Source: Paraspadella gotoi (Eukaryota > Chaetognatha). From it: DNA of 64,000 nucleotides. The notes below the pieces were generated by a model. It made no database searches. It was given only the letters and a program-made list of their open reading frames with translations, and had not been told where the DNA came from. Below are positions 46,498-56,005 of the stretch, in pieces (positions within the stretch are counted from its first letter, which is position 1; every line of letters starts with the position of its first letter). The DNA lies in the NCBI GenBank assembly GCA_051294375.1, contig CM119266.1:18160087-18224086 (forward strand), written 5' to 3'. A program made the position numbers and the translations under genes.

Positions 46498-49400
46498 GTT
46501 TGTGAAATAAATTATTTGTGATTTCAAATGCTGATGAAGGCTTGAGTTGTAAGCCGAAACATGTCCAAAGTTAATAAAAACTTTATTGTTGTTCCACGAA
46601 AATTTTCGTTTTTTAATTAATAAAGTGAATTAAAATACAAAAAATAATAACTAACAAGACAAGAGAAAAAAACGCTTAACTGACTCGGACTATCCCAAGT
46701 CCAGATCATGTAACTTGGGAGCTTAATGATGACTGGCTGGACAGGGACTCCAGGCAGGAAGGCGCCTGCCTTGAAGGTGATCAGGCTTCGCCCCGATGAA
46801 GTCGTGCCCTGGGCGAGGGGGTAAAGGAAATTTGCGTTTTGACGAAATGGATGAAACTGATTGGCCAAGATCATTGACCATTGACCATTGACCTATCGCT
46901 AATTAAATAACTTTTTTAAAATGGCATATTTTTTAAGACAAAAAACTGATAGTTATAATAGGTATAACTTATATTAAATTGTTTTAAAAAATATGTCATT
47001 TTAAAATATTGAAACAAAAAATAACAGTAAGATTTACCTGTCATTAAAAAAGTTAGGTATGCAGTCGGGCATGGCCTAAGTTCACCCCGCCTATAAGCAT
47101 GACACCTTAAGTCGTGACCCCGTGGCTCATTGAGTAAAGCCATCAGCTCATGATCACTTGGTACCGGGTTCAATCCCAACCCGGTAACTGCACTGCTGGT
47201 TGCCTTGGGGGCGTGGAAAATCCTCAAGCCTGGTCCCAGCCCAGGACCAGTTCCATGGCTGATGAGGGGCCATAGAAGTTACGGATAGTAGTCTTCAGCC
47301 CACTTAGCGCCCTATCCACAGGTATCTGTCATAATTAAAACGTTTTGGCGGTATATTCACACTTCCTCACATCACATTTGGCTCAAAGGGGGAGCGCACC
47401 ATCCCAAGCGTTGCGTTGCATCCGTGACTTCCCCCTGCGTTGGCAAAGCGAGACCGTCTTAGGGTAGCCGCGCCAGTGACAGGAGACGTCACTGAGAGTT
47501 GGAAGCCCCCAAAGCCAACAGTGAGATGCCCTATCCCAATGGGCATCACAGGCAACCCGGCTGTAGCCATAACGTAAACTTTAAGACAATGTTGTCATTA
47601 AAAGATAAGTTAAATAATATTATCTGCAAAAATAAAAGTAAGTCGAGTCAGTCATCCTTTAACCTTTTAAGCTCGTTATCCTCCTCCTCCTCCACCTACC
47701 AATCCTTAACTCACCTCTGGAAAGATCAAGAGCTGCCACCAAGTGCCGCCCGATCGGGCACGCCCTTTTATCTCTTCCACAACTTTGCTCCTCGCGTTGG
47801 GGTCGAACCGGTCGATCCAAACGGGCTGCAAGGATCAAAGGGAACGAGTTTTTAGGGCAAGAGGTATGTTTGAACAAATCGCCTCTCAAAACTAATGCTA
47901 GTTAAGATAAGGGATCCACTATGGTTTTAATTTTAACTATGGGGTATAAGCCAAAATATTTTTAGATGTTTTGACATTATATTTAACCATAAATTAAGAA
48001 AAAAAAATTACATTATACGTCGTGATTAGTACATCGAAAAATGGTTGTCTCGGTCGAGAAAATTTACAAGTACAAAAGTTGCTCTTCCTTCTCCTATTGA
48101 AAAAGAATGCCCTTTTCCTCACTCTTTTATATAGAAAATAAAAAGGTTGATAAAAAAAGTTTTGTTACTTGCATAGTGGGTAATTATTACCTACTATTAG
48201 TGGATTTTCGCTGCTTAACTTTACAATCACTTTTAGGTTGGTCGGTCTGTCTGTCCCGCTTATATTTTAAATGATTATAACTTGAGTAAGACGGAAACGA
48301 TTTAGGTAAGGTACCATGAGATCTTAAATATTTAAATGTATCAGACTTATCACGTGATTACTTAAAAAATCATTGTATAATCAAATATTTAATATTTTTA
48401 TAACTAAATAATTATGTAATTATTTAAAAATACTGAGATATAATCTGAAATAAAAAAAAGTTAGTTTGTTTCACGATAATAAACACAGACACTTTTTGAC
48501 TCTTGTTTTGAGCCTTCATCAGCGCAAAATTATTTTTTAAAAATTAAAATTTTTGCCAATAAAGTTAGTAATTAAGCTCTGCCGGTCAACCCCTCGTAAA
48601 AACTCTTCTTTTCTCTGAATTTCTGAAGAAGTTTTAAATGGATACCTTAATAAAATATTCAATGCATATAGCTAGTCAACTAATTAATAAAACAGTATTA
48701 AAATAATTATTTAACATTCAAAAGAATTTTTAAAAAAGTATGGATCGCGGTGACTCAAAAACAAGAATGAGGCAGTCTTGCTGCCACAGGATTCAGAAAA
48801 GAAAATTATTGCGAAATACTGAATTTTATTTAAAGAATCACAGCAAACTAACGATCATGAATTGCTAAAAAGATCAAAAACAGTAAATCCTGTTGACAAC
48901 CCTATTGTAGTCTGAACACGAGATATCACGAATTCGCGAGTCTTCAGATCGTAACATAATATTTTAGTGGAAGAGTGAGAAAGAGTAAAGAGAGCAGCTC
49001 AGGGATATACAAATGTTTTCCACAAGAATTGATAGAAAGGATTATATAATGGTTGCGTTTTTGTGGACAGCCTCAATTACAGCTTCAGGACAGAGAGAGT
49101 AAGTTGAAAAAAACAAAATCTTTGGACAGAAATACAGAAGGATTAACAACGTTAGATCTTAGACAATGTTACATTTAACATTGTACAACATTAGTAAAAA
49201 ATTAAATTAAATTGGAAACCTGTATCACTCTCTCCCTCTTTTATGTACCTCTGTTAATTTGAGTTTCGATCACGTTGCTGACTTTAGTCTTTGTTTTACA
49301 TTTTAAAAGAAGTGTGAGATTAATTATTAATTTCCAGAGATTAAAACGGTAAAAACGTTAGGTATAAAAAGTTTAAAACCCCCAACGGAGTTAAAAGCGT

Positions 49401-51375
49401 TGGCAACAACTTTTCCCTCCCCGCGACATTTCAAACCATTGCTGTAAGAAAAAAATAAGACATAATAATTTCCCATTTTTCCCCCATTCTTCTCGGACCT
49501 GAATCAATAATAAACTTCTATTATTTTTGGGCGGTCTCGATCAAACTTTTCGACGCAGGAACGCACTTGTTGGCCGACACGAGCGCCAAAACACCCTCAC
49601 TCTTATCTCTGTCTCTCTCTTACTCTCTCTTTAACTTTTCGCAAATGATTTTTACGCTTATGTAGGCTGAAAAAAGTAAAACCATTTTGCCATTGCCGAG
49701 ACAAAACAAAACTTTTATTATTTCAAATCTCAAAGAAACTGAAAGGATAGTATACATTAGGTCCGATAATCAAAAGGTCAACGTGACATAAATCATATAA
49801 TACATAGTTTTACTTTATTATCATATATAAGATATATGTTGTGAAGGCCCAAAAGATAATAATAATGAAAATAAGCTGATTCAACATAAATATATGAGAG
49901 ATCATGAAAAAAAAGTGAGATATAAAACGGGATACCCGGGCACCTGTTTAATTAACAGAGAAAGAAATAAAGACCAATCGCCGGTTTCCTTGGTAACCAA
50001 CAGAGTAACTGGGTTATCCTGTCTTTTTCCAATCATAAGAATTATTAAATTTTAGAGTGCATTCATTGTTTGTTTNNNNNNNNNNNNNNNNNNNNNNNNN
50101 AGGCGCCCTCTACATCATCTGGAGGGTGTTGACGACCCTTTGGACGCCGGCCTCGGTCGAGTTCCTCCCCGTCTACCGACCTTCCATCATCGAGAAGAAC
50201 GACGCGTCTCTCTTTGCCGACAACGTGAGACGGTCCATGGCTGAGCACATGGGCGTCGGTGTGACAGATGCCTGCTTCGAGGATTGCAGGGTCATCCAAG
50301 CGGGTCAGAATGAAGAGGGGGGTGATCTGACTTGGTCATAATGGGAGTTAAAGGGTCATTAGAGCGGGTCATAATAAAAGAAAGGTAATTTAAGCCGGTC
50401 AAAGCTCGGGGTGTGATCTTAAGAGGTTTAAAGGGAGATCCAATAGTTCGTCTCCCGCGTATTTTCGATGCAACTCGCCCGCAACAACCACCTTGATCCC
50501 ATCAAGCTCAAAGCTTCGGACTTCCGATAGACGTCGGGGCGATCGGCGTCACCAACGTCTCCAAACTTCTTGATGTCTCAACCGAACAGATTTTGCAGGA
50601 GCTCAGGCATTTTGCCAAAGTACAGTATATTGAAGAGACAGAAAATATTGTTATGAGTTAGTGACAAAACCGTTCGGATCAGGTTGTAACACCGTGTTAC
50701 AGGCGGGATAAGCGCCCAGTCCCTCTTAACAGCTTGGGGTCCACTGGGCAAGAAGCCCGGACCTTTGGGTTGGGAGGCGAATGACTTGCCTCCGGCACCA
50801 ATGGCCGCTGATAAACGGTTGGTGGATTTTAGTCTACCATAATATTATTAGGGGTAGCCGCACTCAATGGGCTGAGTCAAAAATTTATAGTGAGTACATG
50901 CTCAAACGTCTTAATTAATTTAGGATGAAATAAGGCATTTTAAGAAAATGAGGCCTATGATTGAATAAAGAAAAAAAAGATTTAGATTTTACGGGTTTAG
51001 ATTAGATCAGAAACTGAAGATTTTTTTTTTTTTTGCTAATGAATCGATTCAGTTGTTTCGCCAGTACTGCACACTAGTGTACAGTACTTTACTGATTTAT
51101 TAAATTTATCAGATTTGATTATATTTGTCAGCCCTACCTTCTCTTTAACTTCTCATCCTACCCGTCGCCCCACCCGTCGTTGACAGGAAGGCCAAAAGCA
51201 CCCCGAGGGCTGCATCTCTCTCACGGGCTTTGGCGACCTCATCCGCTTGCCCGTCGACAGCCCTTCATCCAATGGTTGGTGCGCCGAAGCCTTTGCCTTA
51301 TTCGAGAAGGAGAACAAGGGACTCATGACCTTCAGGGAATACCTTACCCTTTATTGTGCTCGCGAAGGTAAGGAG

Positions 51376-51444
<69 letters not shown>

Positions 51445-52292
51445 TATAGACGAGCCGAGGCGCATGCCCTCTCAGACTTCCTTTCTGCCAGAAGTTAGGC
51501 GACGAAGGAAATGTTTTCAAAACCGCGGAATTCTACGGCGATGACGAAGAACCTTTTAGCTACGAACAACTTCTTGGTGAGCGCATCGTGTGCGATCAAA
51601 TGTGCAATCATTCCTTTTCTTCTTGCTTCCTCTTCCTCTTTTCTTCTTCTTGTTTCTCTTATCTTTTTTTCTTTTTTCACCTTCTTTTTATTTTCTTTTG
51701 ATCCCCCCCCTTATCTTCTTCACTCCCTTCTCTCTCTTCCTCCCTCCATCTCTTTTTCTTTGTTCTCTGCTCCTTTTCCTCCCCCTTATTTTTTTTTCCT
51801 CCCCCTTCTTTCCTCCTTCCCTAACACTCCCCTCCACTTATTCCTGCTTTCTCCCTTCTCCAATGAGAATATTTTTAAGTTAGTTTAATTGATAATTATC
51901 ATTAATAAACGACCCAAACACTCTGATCAATCATTATCATCAATTGCTACACTAATGAGAAAAGCGAATTCGTGAACATGAAATGACACAGGAACAGAAT
52001 TTATGACAAGACAAAGTCAATACGACAATATGCAAACGAGATTGATGAACTCAATCTCATTCATTGTTGCATCAAAAGTTTCTTCCTTATATATATATAT
52101 TTATATATATATTCATATATAGTCGTGACCAAGATCGTCCTCCTCAAACGCGGCGTCGCGCCGGAGGAGATCGACGCGGCTGCGGAGCGGCTGAAGCAGC
52201 GACTGAAGGACTGGAAGCAGCAGGAGTCGTCTGACGAGACGCTGCTCGAACTTTGCGAGACGGATCCCCAGTTGGGGGAGATCTTTGGCTGA
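40719..52292 (+). CDS. LPCAT: Lysophosphatidylcholine acyltransferase A (LPCAT1/2 type), 12 exons
   Basis: Exons: 40719-40927, 41137-41213, 41884-41967, 42104-42245, 43110-43221, 43633-43742, 44703-44826, 50103-50303, 50507-50619, 51187-51367, 51499-51576, 52123-52292. All phases agree except exon 6, which is 110 nt instead of 111; with 111 nt the product is 533 residues, like human LPCAT1/2. Order: Ser/Ala-rich N-terminus, INPFAA, hydrophobic segments (FFLLPIRML, CVICLLWPWSL), catalytic HX4D block I as HTSFFD across exons 4/5, block III FPE|GTTSSG split by intron 6, LPGVPVQP, then VEFLPVYRPS, MGVGVTDACFEDC and degenerate EF-hand-like FEKENKGLMTFREY. The family re-acylates lysophosphatidylcholine with acyl-CoA at ER or lipid-droplet membranes; the vertebrate C-terminal dilysine is absent. 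The intron 1 minisatellite, the palindrome in introns 6-7 and an N25 gap abutting exon 8 are unusual. Confidence 0.88.
40721..40730. promoter_or_regulatory. GTCACGTGAC palindrome at the LPCAT-A start codon
   Basis: A perfect match to the CLEAR/TFEB-type E-box, overlapping the G of the ATG at 40719. It encodes SRD of the N-terminus, so the match may be fortuitous. Confidence 0.3.
41357..41700. repeat. 16-bp minisatellite with an internal strand switch, LPCAT-A intron 2
   Basis: The unit is GGAATCCCGTGTGGGA. Units before about 41430 run in the opposite orientation (attcctcccacacgggattc) to those after about 41445, giving a hairpin-capable array. Stop-free frames across it in all phases are an artefact of the repeat. 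Confidence 0.85.
43882..44110 (-). repeat. Dispersed repeat R1, left palindrome arm
   Basis: Same family as 31205-31475 and 47345-47575. It begins on the minus strand with TGGCGGTATATTCAC and ends near GTAGCCATAA, with TGCGTTGGCAAAGCGAGACC and AGTGAGATGCCC inside. No coding capacity is recognised; open frames across it are fortuitous. Confidence 0.75.
44110..44420 (-). mobile_element. tRNA-derived SINE in LPCAT-A intron 6 (left arm)
   Basis: The minus strand has an internal pol III promoter: A box TGGCTCATTGAGT (369-381 of the 44-kb block, i.e. 44369-44381) and B box GGGTTCAATCCC (44327-44338), 30 bp apart, with an ACCGGGTT T-arm-like context. The outer boundaries are approximate. It was present before the palindrome formed because both arms carry it. 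Confidence 0.65.
45506..45540 (-). ncRNA. Hammerhead-ribozyme-like motif (left copy, degenerate)
   Basis: The minus-strand counterpart of the 46.53-kb motif. It has TTGATGA instead of CTGATGA, an altered stem II and intact GAAACATGTC. The core C-to-U change should inactivate it according to known hammerhead mutational data. Confidence 0.4.
46521..46569 (+). ncRNA. Hammerhead-ribozyme-like motif (right copy)
   Basis: Core elements in order: CTGATGA at 46531-46537, one extra A, stem II GGCTT/AAGCC with loop GAGTTGT, then GAAAC and ATGTC at 46556-46565. GAAACATGTC places cleavage after GTC. ACATGT is self-complementary, so stem III would form between two RNAs, as described for dimeric type-I hammerheads in Penelope-like elements. 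The extra A before stem II is atypical, so activity is not assured. Confidence 0.5.
46685..46808 (-). pseudogene. Inverted copy of LPCAT-A exon 7
   Basis: Reverse-complement duplicate of 44703-44826, the same 124 nt. It encodes GTTSSGRSLITFKAGAF and LPGVPVQPVIIKLPS on the minus strand, with the same acceptor (cgcccag) and the same weak donor (gtcagt). It lies in intron 7 of LPCAT-A, antisense to the gene, in the right arm of the palindrome. No other LPCAT exon follows it on the minus strand, so it cannot make a full enzyme. Confidence 0.9.
47041..47345 (+). mobile_element. tRNA-derived SINE (right palindrome arm)
   Basis: Inverted duplicate of the 44.1-44.4 kb SINE: A box 47122-47134, B box 47166-47177. 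The tail differs slightly between the copies (a C-run tract is expanded in the left copy near 44250-44280), showing that the arms are not identical. Confidence 0.65.
47345..47575 (+). repeat. Dispersed repeat R1, right palindrome arm
   Basis: Inverted partner of 43882-44110, directly adjoining the SINE. It can be aligned by eye with the independent copy at 31.2 kb over about 230 bp. Confidence 0.75.
47715..47825 (-). pseudogene. Inverted copy of LPCAT-A exon 6 (intact frame)
   Basis: Reverse-complement duplicate of 43633-43742, but 111 nt long and open throughout: PVWIDRFDPNARSKVVEEIK, then GRARSGGTWWQLLIFPE and a gtgag donor. The sense-strand exon has one base fewer (the cgggcggcac run reads cgggggcac) and goes out of frame. 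The intact sequence therefore survives only in the antisense arm, as assembled. Confidence 0.9.
48489..48523 (-). ncRNA. Third hammerhead-like motif, decayed
   Basis: On the minus strand: CTGATGA, extra A, stem GGCTC/GAGTC, then AAAAA where GAAA is expected, then GTGTC. It shares the CTGATGAAGGCT start and the downstream TTATTATCGTG-like tail with the 46.5-kb element, so it looks like an old relative lying outside the palindrome. Confidence 0.35.
50627..50840 (-). mobile_element. Second SINE-like dispersed repeat (copy 2), in LPCAT-A intron 9
   Basis: Matches 35278-35515 through tgttacaggcgggataagcg, cctttgggt and ctgataaacggttggtgga, with the B-box region more decayed. It lies between exons 9 and 10 of LPCAT-A, antisense to it. 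Confidence 0.6.
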
Positions 52293-52295
52293 ATA

Positions 52296-52660
52296 TTGGG
52301 GCGAGATTGGGCTTTACTGGGCGTGACTGTACTTTGGGCAAAGTTGTACTTTATTGGTCACGATTGGACTTCATTAAGGAGATTGGAATTCGGTTGGGCG
52401 AGTTTGTAGGACAATATTTAGCTTTAGAGGGCACAATTGAGCTTTGCTTGGCTTTGCTTTGCTATTTAGCTTAGTTGTGCGAGATTGGGCAAGATTGTAA
52501 TTAGGCATTACTGTGCGAGTTTAGGTGACATCAGCGAGACTGAGCTTTGTTGGGCGAGATTAAGTATTAATGGGCTATTTCGGGCTATATAAGGAGGGCG
52601 ATTAGGCATCGTTGAGCAAGAATGAGCTTCGACTGGGCTATATGGGTCCTCGTTTTAGCT
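52296..52660 (+). repeat. Degenerate ~21-bp repeat in LPCAT-A 3' UTR
   Basis: Successive variants of TGGGCGAGATTGAGCTTTA begin immediately after the stop codon (ggggcgagattgggcttta, gggcgtgactgtacttt, gttgtgcgagattgggc, ttgttgggcgagatt, and so on). Divergence is high but the phrase recurs at least ten times. Confidence 0.6.
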
Positions 52661-52842
52661 TCGAATGATATCGATTCGTATTGACTATCATTATTTTGAC
52701 CCGGATCGGTCTTAGCGATAAAAAAAAATGGGGCGGATAAATGATTAGAATTCAAAGAGCCAATTTTCGATTATATTGATTATTGTGTGATTACTGATTA
52801 GCTTGTTCATTCACAGATGATTTTTCAAATTGTTCAATACAA

Positions 52843-52848
52843 AATAAA
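52843..52848 (+). terminator. Poly(A) signal, LPCAT-A
   Basis: AATAAA 551 bp past the LPCAT-A stop and only 109 bp before the LPCAT-B ATG at 52957, so the promoter of B must lie in or near the 3' UTR of A. Confidence 0.45.
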
Positions 52849-52956
52849 GATTGACATAAAGTGAACTCTACATTTATTTAATCAATCTTGCGAGATGATC
52901 TTTTGAATTTTCTTAGAGGCAAATTAATTATGATTAATGACAGTTTAAAAGCAAGA

Positions 52957-54370
52957 TGGATAAAACTTCTAATCTGCTACATATTAGGGTACCAAACCCT
53001 TTTGAAGTTAGGTAAGTTTCATTAATTTCTTATTGAAATGGATGTAAATATATGAATAATAAAAAAATAAACGGGTAAATGAAACAAATAATTCACTGTA
53101 AAGTTGATGTATTTTTAAAAGAATTTAAGTTTTTAAATCTGTTTTTTTTGGTTTTGCTTATTTTCAGTTTTGTTTTTCTGTTTCTAGGAAAAAAGGGGAA
53201 AATTTTCTCAAGTTGTTCTGGAGATTCGTTCTGACTTTCACTCTGATGCCTCTCAGGATTTTGGGTAAATCCGACTTTAAAAAAAAAAAAAAGACAGAAT
53301 AAGACATAACGAGACGGACTAAAAATGAAGATGCAAGCCGGAACAAGACATCGTTTTCATCGTTCATCTTTATACATTTCACAAACCTTTATTCCACTTC
53401 CTCTCGTTCTCCTCTCCAGGAATCTCATTGCTGATTTTGCTGACGACTTGGCCGACCGCTTATCTCATCACCTGGGGTCAAGATTTGAGTCGCCCACTTC
53501 CAGGTTATGATGATGATGATGAGTATCATTATAATAAAGATGATGTGGACGAACAAATAGAACATGCAACCTCGGTCAAACCACTTGACCTTAACAACCT
53601 GACCCCGCTCGTTTCCCCCAGTTTATTTGTGGTCAAAACGTTGACCTTTGTAAATACCATTGTAATAGACTTAGCATCTGAGCATTTTGACTGTTATTGT
53701 TTATAACCTTGTTGAAGAATAAATCATTCTTGATCTGAAACTTGTGTCGTCCATAATGATTAAAATAATAATAATGATGATGATGACGAGGATGATTTCT
53801 CTGTCAATATATCTGTCTCCCTCTCTGTCTGCATTTTTGTCTCCCTCTCCCTCTCCTTCTCTCAGCCTGGCGTCGTTCTATCCACCTTTACTTCGCCCGG
53901 CCTTTCATGCGTCTCGCTTTTTTCTTCGCCGGATTCTTTCCTTTTAAAGTCGAAGGAATTCCGGCGCCGAAAGAAGAAGCGCCGATCGTCGTCGCCGCGC
54001 CGCACAGGTCTGTCCGTCTGTCAGTCTGTGTTTTTGTTTCTCTGTCTTTTGCTCTGTCTATTTAGCCGTCAATCTATCCGTCTTTCTTCCGTCCGTATTT
54101 TTTCTGTTTGTCTTCTGTCTTTCAATTCGGCCATCTGTCTTTTCCTCATGTCTATCCTCTATCCGTCTGTCTTTTGTGCGTTAACTTATCTGACCATCCG
54201 TCCGTTCATATGTCTGTCTGTATGTGACCTTATCTAGAGCGTCCTGACCGACTGTCAGACACTAAGGTAAGTCCGTCCACCTGCCACCACGACTCTGCCT
54301 GACCAATTCAATTTCAATTTCCGATTTTTCCATTTCACTCTCTTCTTCTCTCTCTCTCTCTTCTCTTCTT

Positions 54371-54411
<41 letters not shown>

Positions 54412-55953
54412 TCATTTTGGGACCCGATCATCGTCGGCTTCGCCATGTCAGAAACTCCCTCTTTCGTCGCTAAAAGAGACATTTTCCAAATTCCCGTTTT
54501 CGGTCTTTGTCTCTTGACGACTCAGGTAAGGTACCTCTAACCCATTTCTAACCTATCTCTAAATATTTCTAATGTGTCCATATGCCCATATGTCCCTTAT
54601 CTCTTACTCATCTCGAACCAATCCCCGTTCTTTCTCCTGCCTATTGTTAACTCACCTATGGCTAAATCACCCATTACACGTGGATGTTTAATTAGTAATA
54701 AATGTAATCTCTTTATGAGGTTTACAGTGAATTGGAAAAAGATAATTTTTTTTCACAATATTTCATCACTGATGATATGTTAAATACATGACGAAATATT
54801 TTTTCAAATATTTTTTCAATCCACGGTAAACCTCATAATGAGATTACATTTATTACTATTTACTAATCTCTCGGCGTTTTTAATAGACGTTGGAAGCACA
54901 ATAAATGAATCCCTCACTCAATCAATCAATCAAACTCCCCCAACCCTCCAGCCCATCTCCCTCGACCGCGAATCTCCAGCCGCCCGAGCCGACGTCAAAT
55001 CCCAAGTGTCGTCTCGTTTGGCCGACATTTCACCCTGGCCGCCAATCGGGTTCTTCCCCGAAGCCACGACCGGTTCCGGCCGACATCTCATGGCCTTCAA
55101 GTCGGGCGCCTTCGCTCCGGGATTGCCGGTGCAGCCGGTGCTGATCCGCGCTCCGGCGGAGTCCGTGTGGACTTGGGGCGGGGAGGGTGAGTTCGCGGGA
55201 TTGAGGGAAGTTTGTGATTGGAATTTGGAATGGAGGTTTTGTTTTAATGTCAGACCTTATGTTGTGTGAGATAAACTTGCAGAGTCTCGCTATGTTATTA
55301 TCTTATAAGAGGGATGGAAGCCCGAACTCACCGTAGACTTTCCAAAGTTAAATAAATAAATAAAAAGTTTTGTATTGGTTGCACTGATTTTTTTTTAATC
55401 AACCCCCTCTCTTTATCGATTTCCTCTCTTTCTCCCTCTTGTTCTCTTATCTTCCTAACCCTTCTTACTCTTCTTTCTCCCTCTCTTTTCTCCCCTTTCC
55501 CTCTCTGACTCCTCTTTTTACCCTCTCCCTTTTTCTCTTCCCCTCTCTCCTTCTCCTTCTCCCTCTCCTCCCTCCCACTCTCCCTCTCCATTCATCTCCC
55601 TCTTCCTCTAACTCCACCTGTTCTCCCTCTTCCCCTCCCTCTCCCTCCCCTTTTCCCTCTCTCCTCTCCACAGACTTCTTCTCCATCACTTGGCGTCTGC
55701 TCACCCAAATATCTTCTCCCACTTCCGTCGTCTTCCTTCCGCCTCACTTCCCCGACGCGGCGGAGCAGCGGGACGCCGTCCGTATTGCGCCGCCAGCGTC
55801 CGGGCAAGATGGCGACGGCGCTGGGAGTGGGCGTGACCGAGGGCGGGCTTTCAGGACGCCAGGGTGGTCAGGATGGGTAGGGTAGGTGGGGTAGGTTGGA
55901 GGAGAGATGAGGAGAGAGAGAGAGAGGAGAAGAGAGAGAAGAGAGAGAGAGAC

Positions 55954-56005
<52 letters not shown>

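Larger units (their letters stand above)
45419..46619. mobile_element. Inverted-repeat retroelement-like insertion with 12-bp target-site duplication
   Basis: It is flanked by direct repeats ataaagtgaatt at 45407-45418 and 46620-46631. The other palindrome arm has the same locus uninterrupted near 44880 with a single copy of that 12-mer. The body has inverted repeats of about 370 bp (about 45449-45820 and 46258-46612), each with a GA/CT microsatellite, around a ~440-bp unique core. The outer ends read acgaaaattttcgt. Each inverted repeat holds a hammerhead-like motif. No reverse transcriptase ORF is visible. Terminal inverted repeats, a target-site duplication and hammerhead motifs recall Penelope-like retroelements, but this assignment is inference. 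Confidence 0.75.
43547..47912. repeat. Large nested palindrome within LPCAT-A introns 5-7
   Basis: The left arm runs about 43547-45145 and the right arm about 45149-47912, with a 3-nt loop (cctcc-aaa-ggagg) at 45141-45153. Arms are near-identical with scattered substitutions and indels, clearly not a perfect mirror. The right arm is interrupted by an insertion at 45419-46619. Each arm carries, from the outside in, exon 6, an intron 6 with the 31.2-kb-type repeat and a tRNA-type SINE, exon 7, and an AT-rich stretch. Confidence 0.9.

Noticed and set aside
54766-54795. CTGATGATATGTTAAATACATGACGAAAT as a hammerhead ribozyme (quoted in parts: CTGATGA, ATGT/ACAT, GAAA)
   Set aside because: The stem II closure is mismatched and there is no stem III or GTC site; it is the centre of the intron 5 hairpin.
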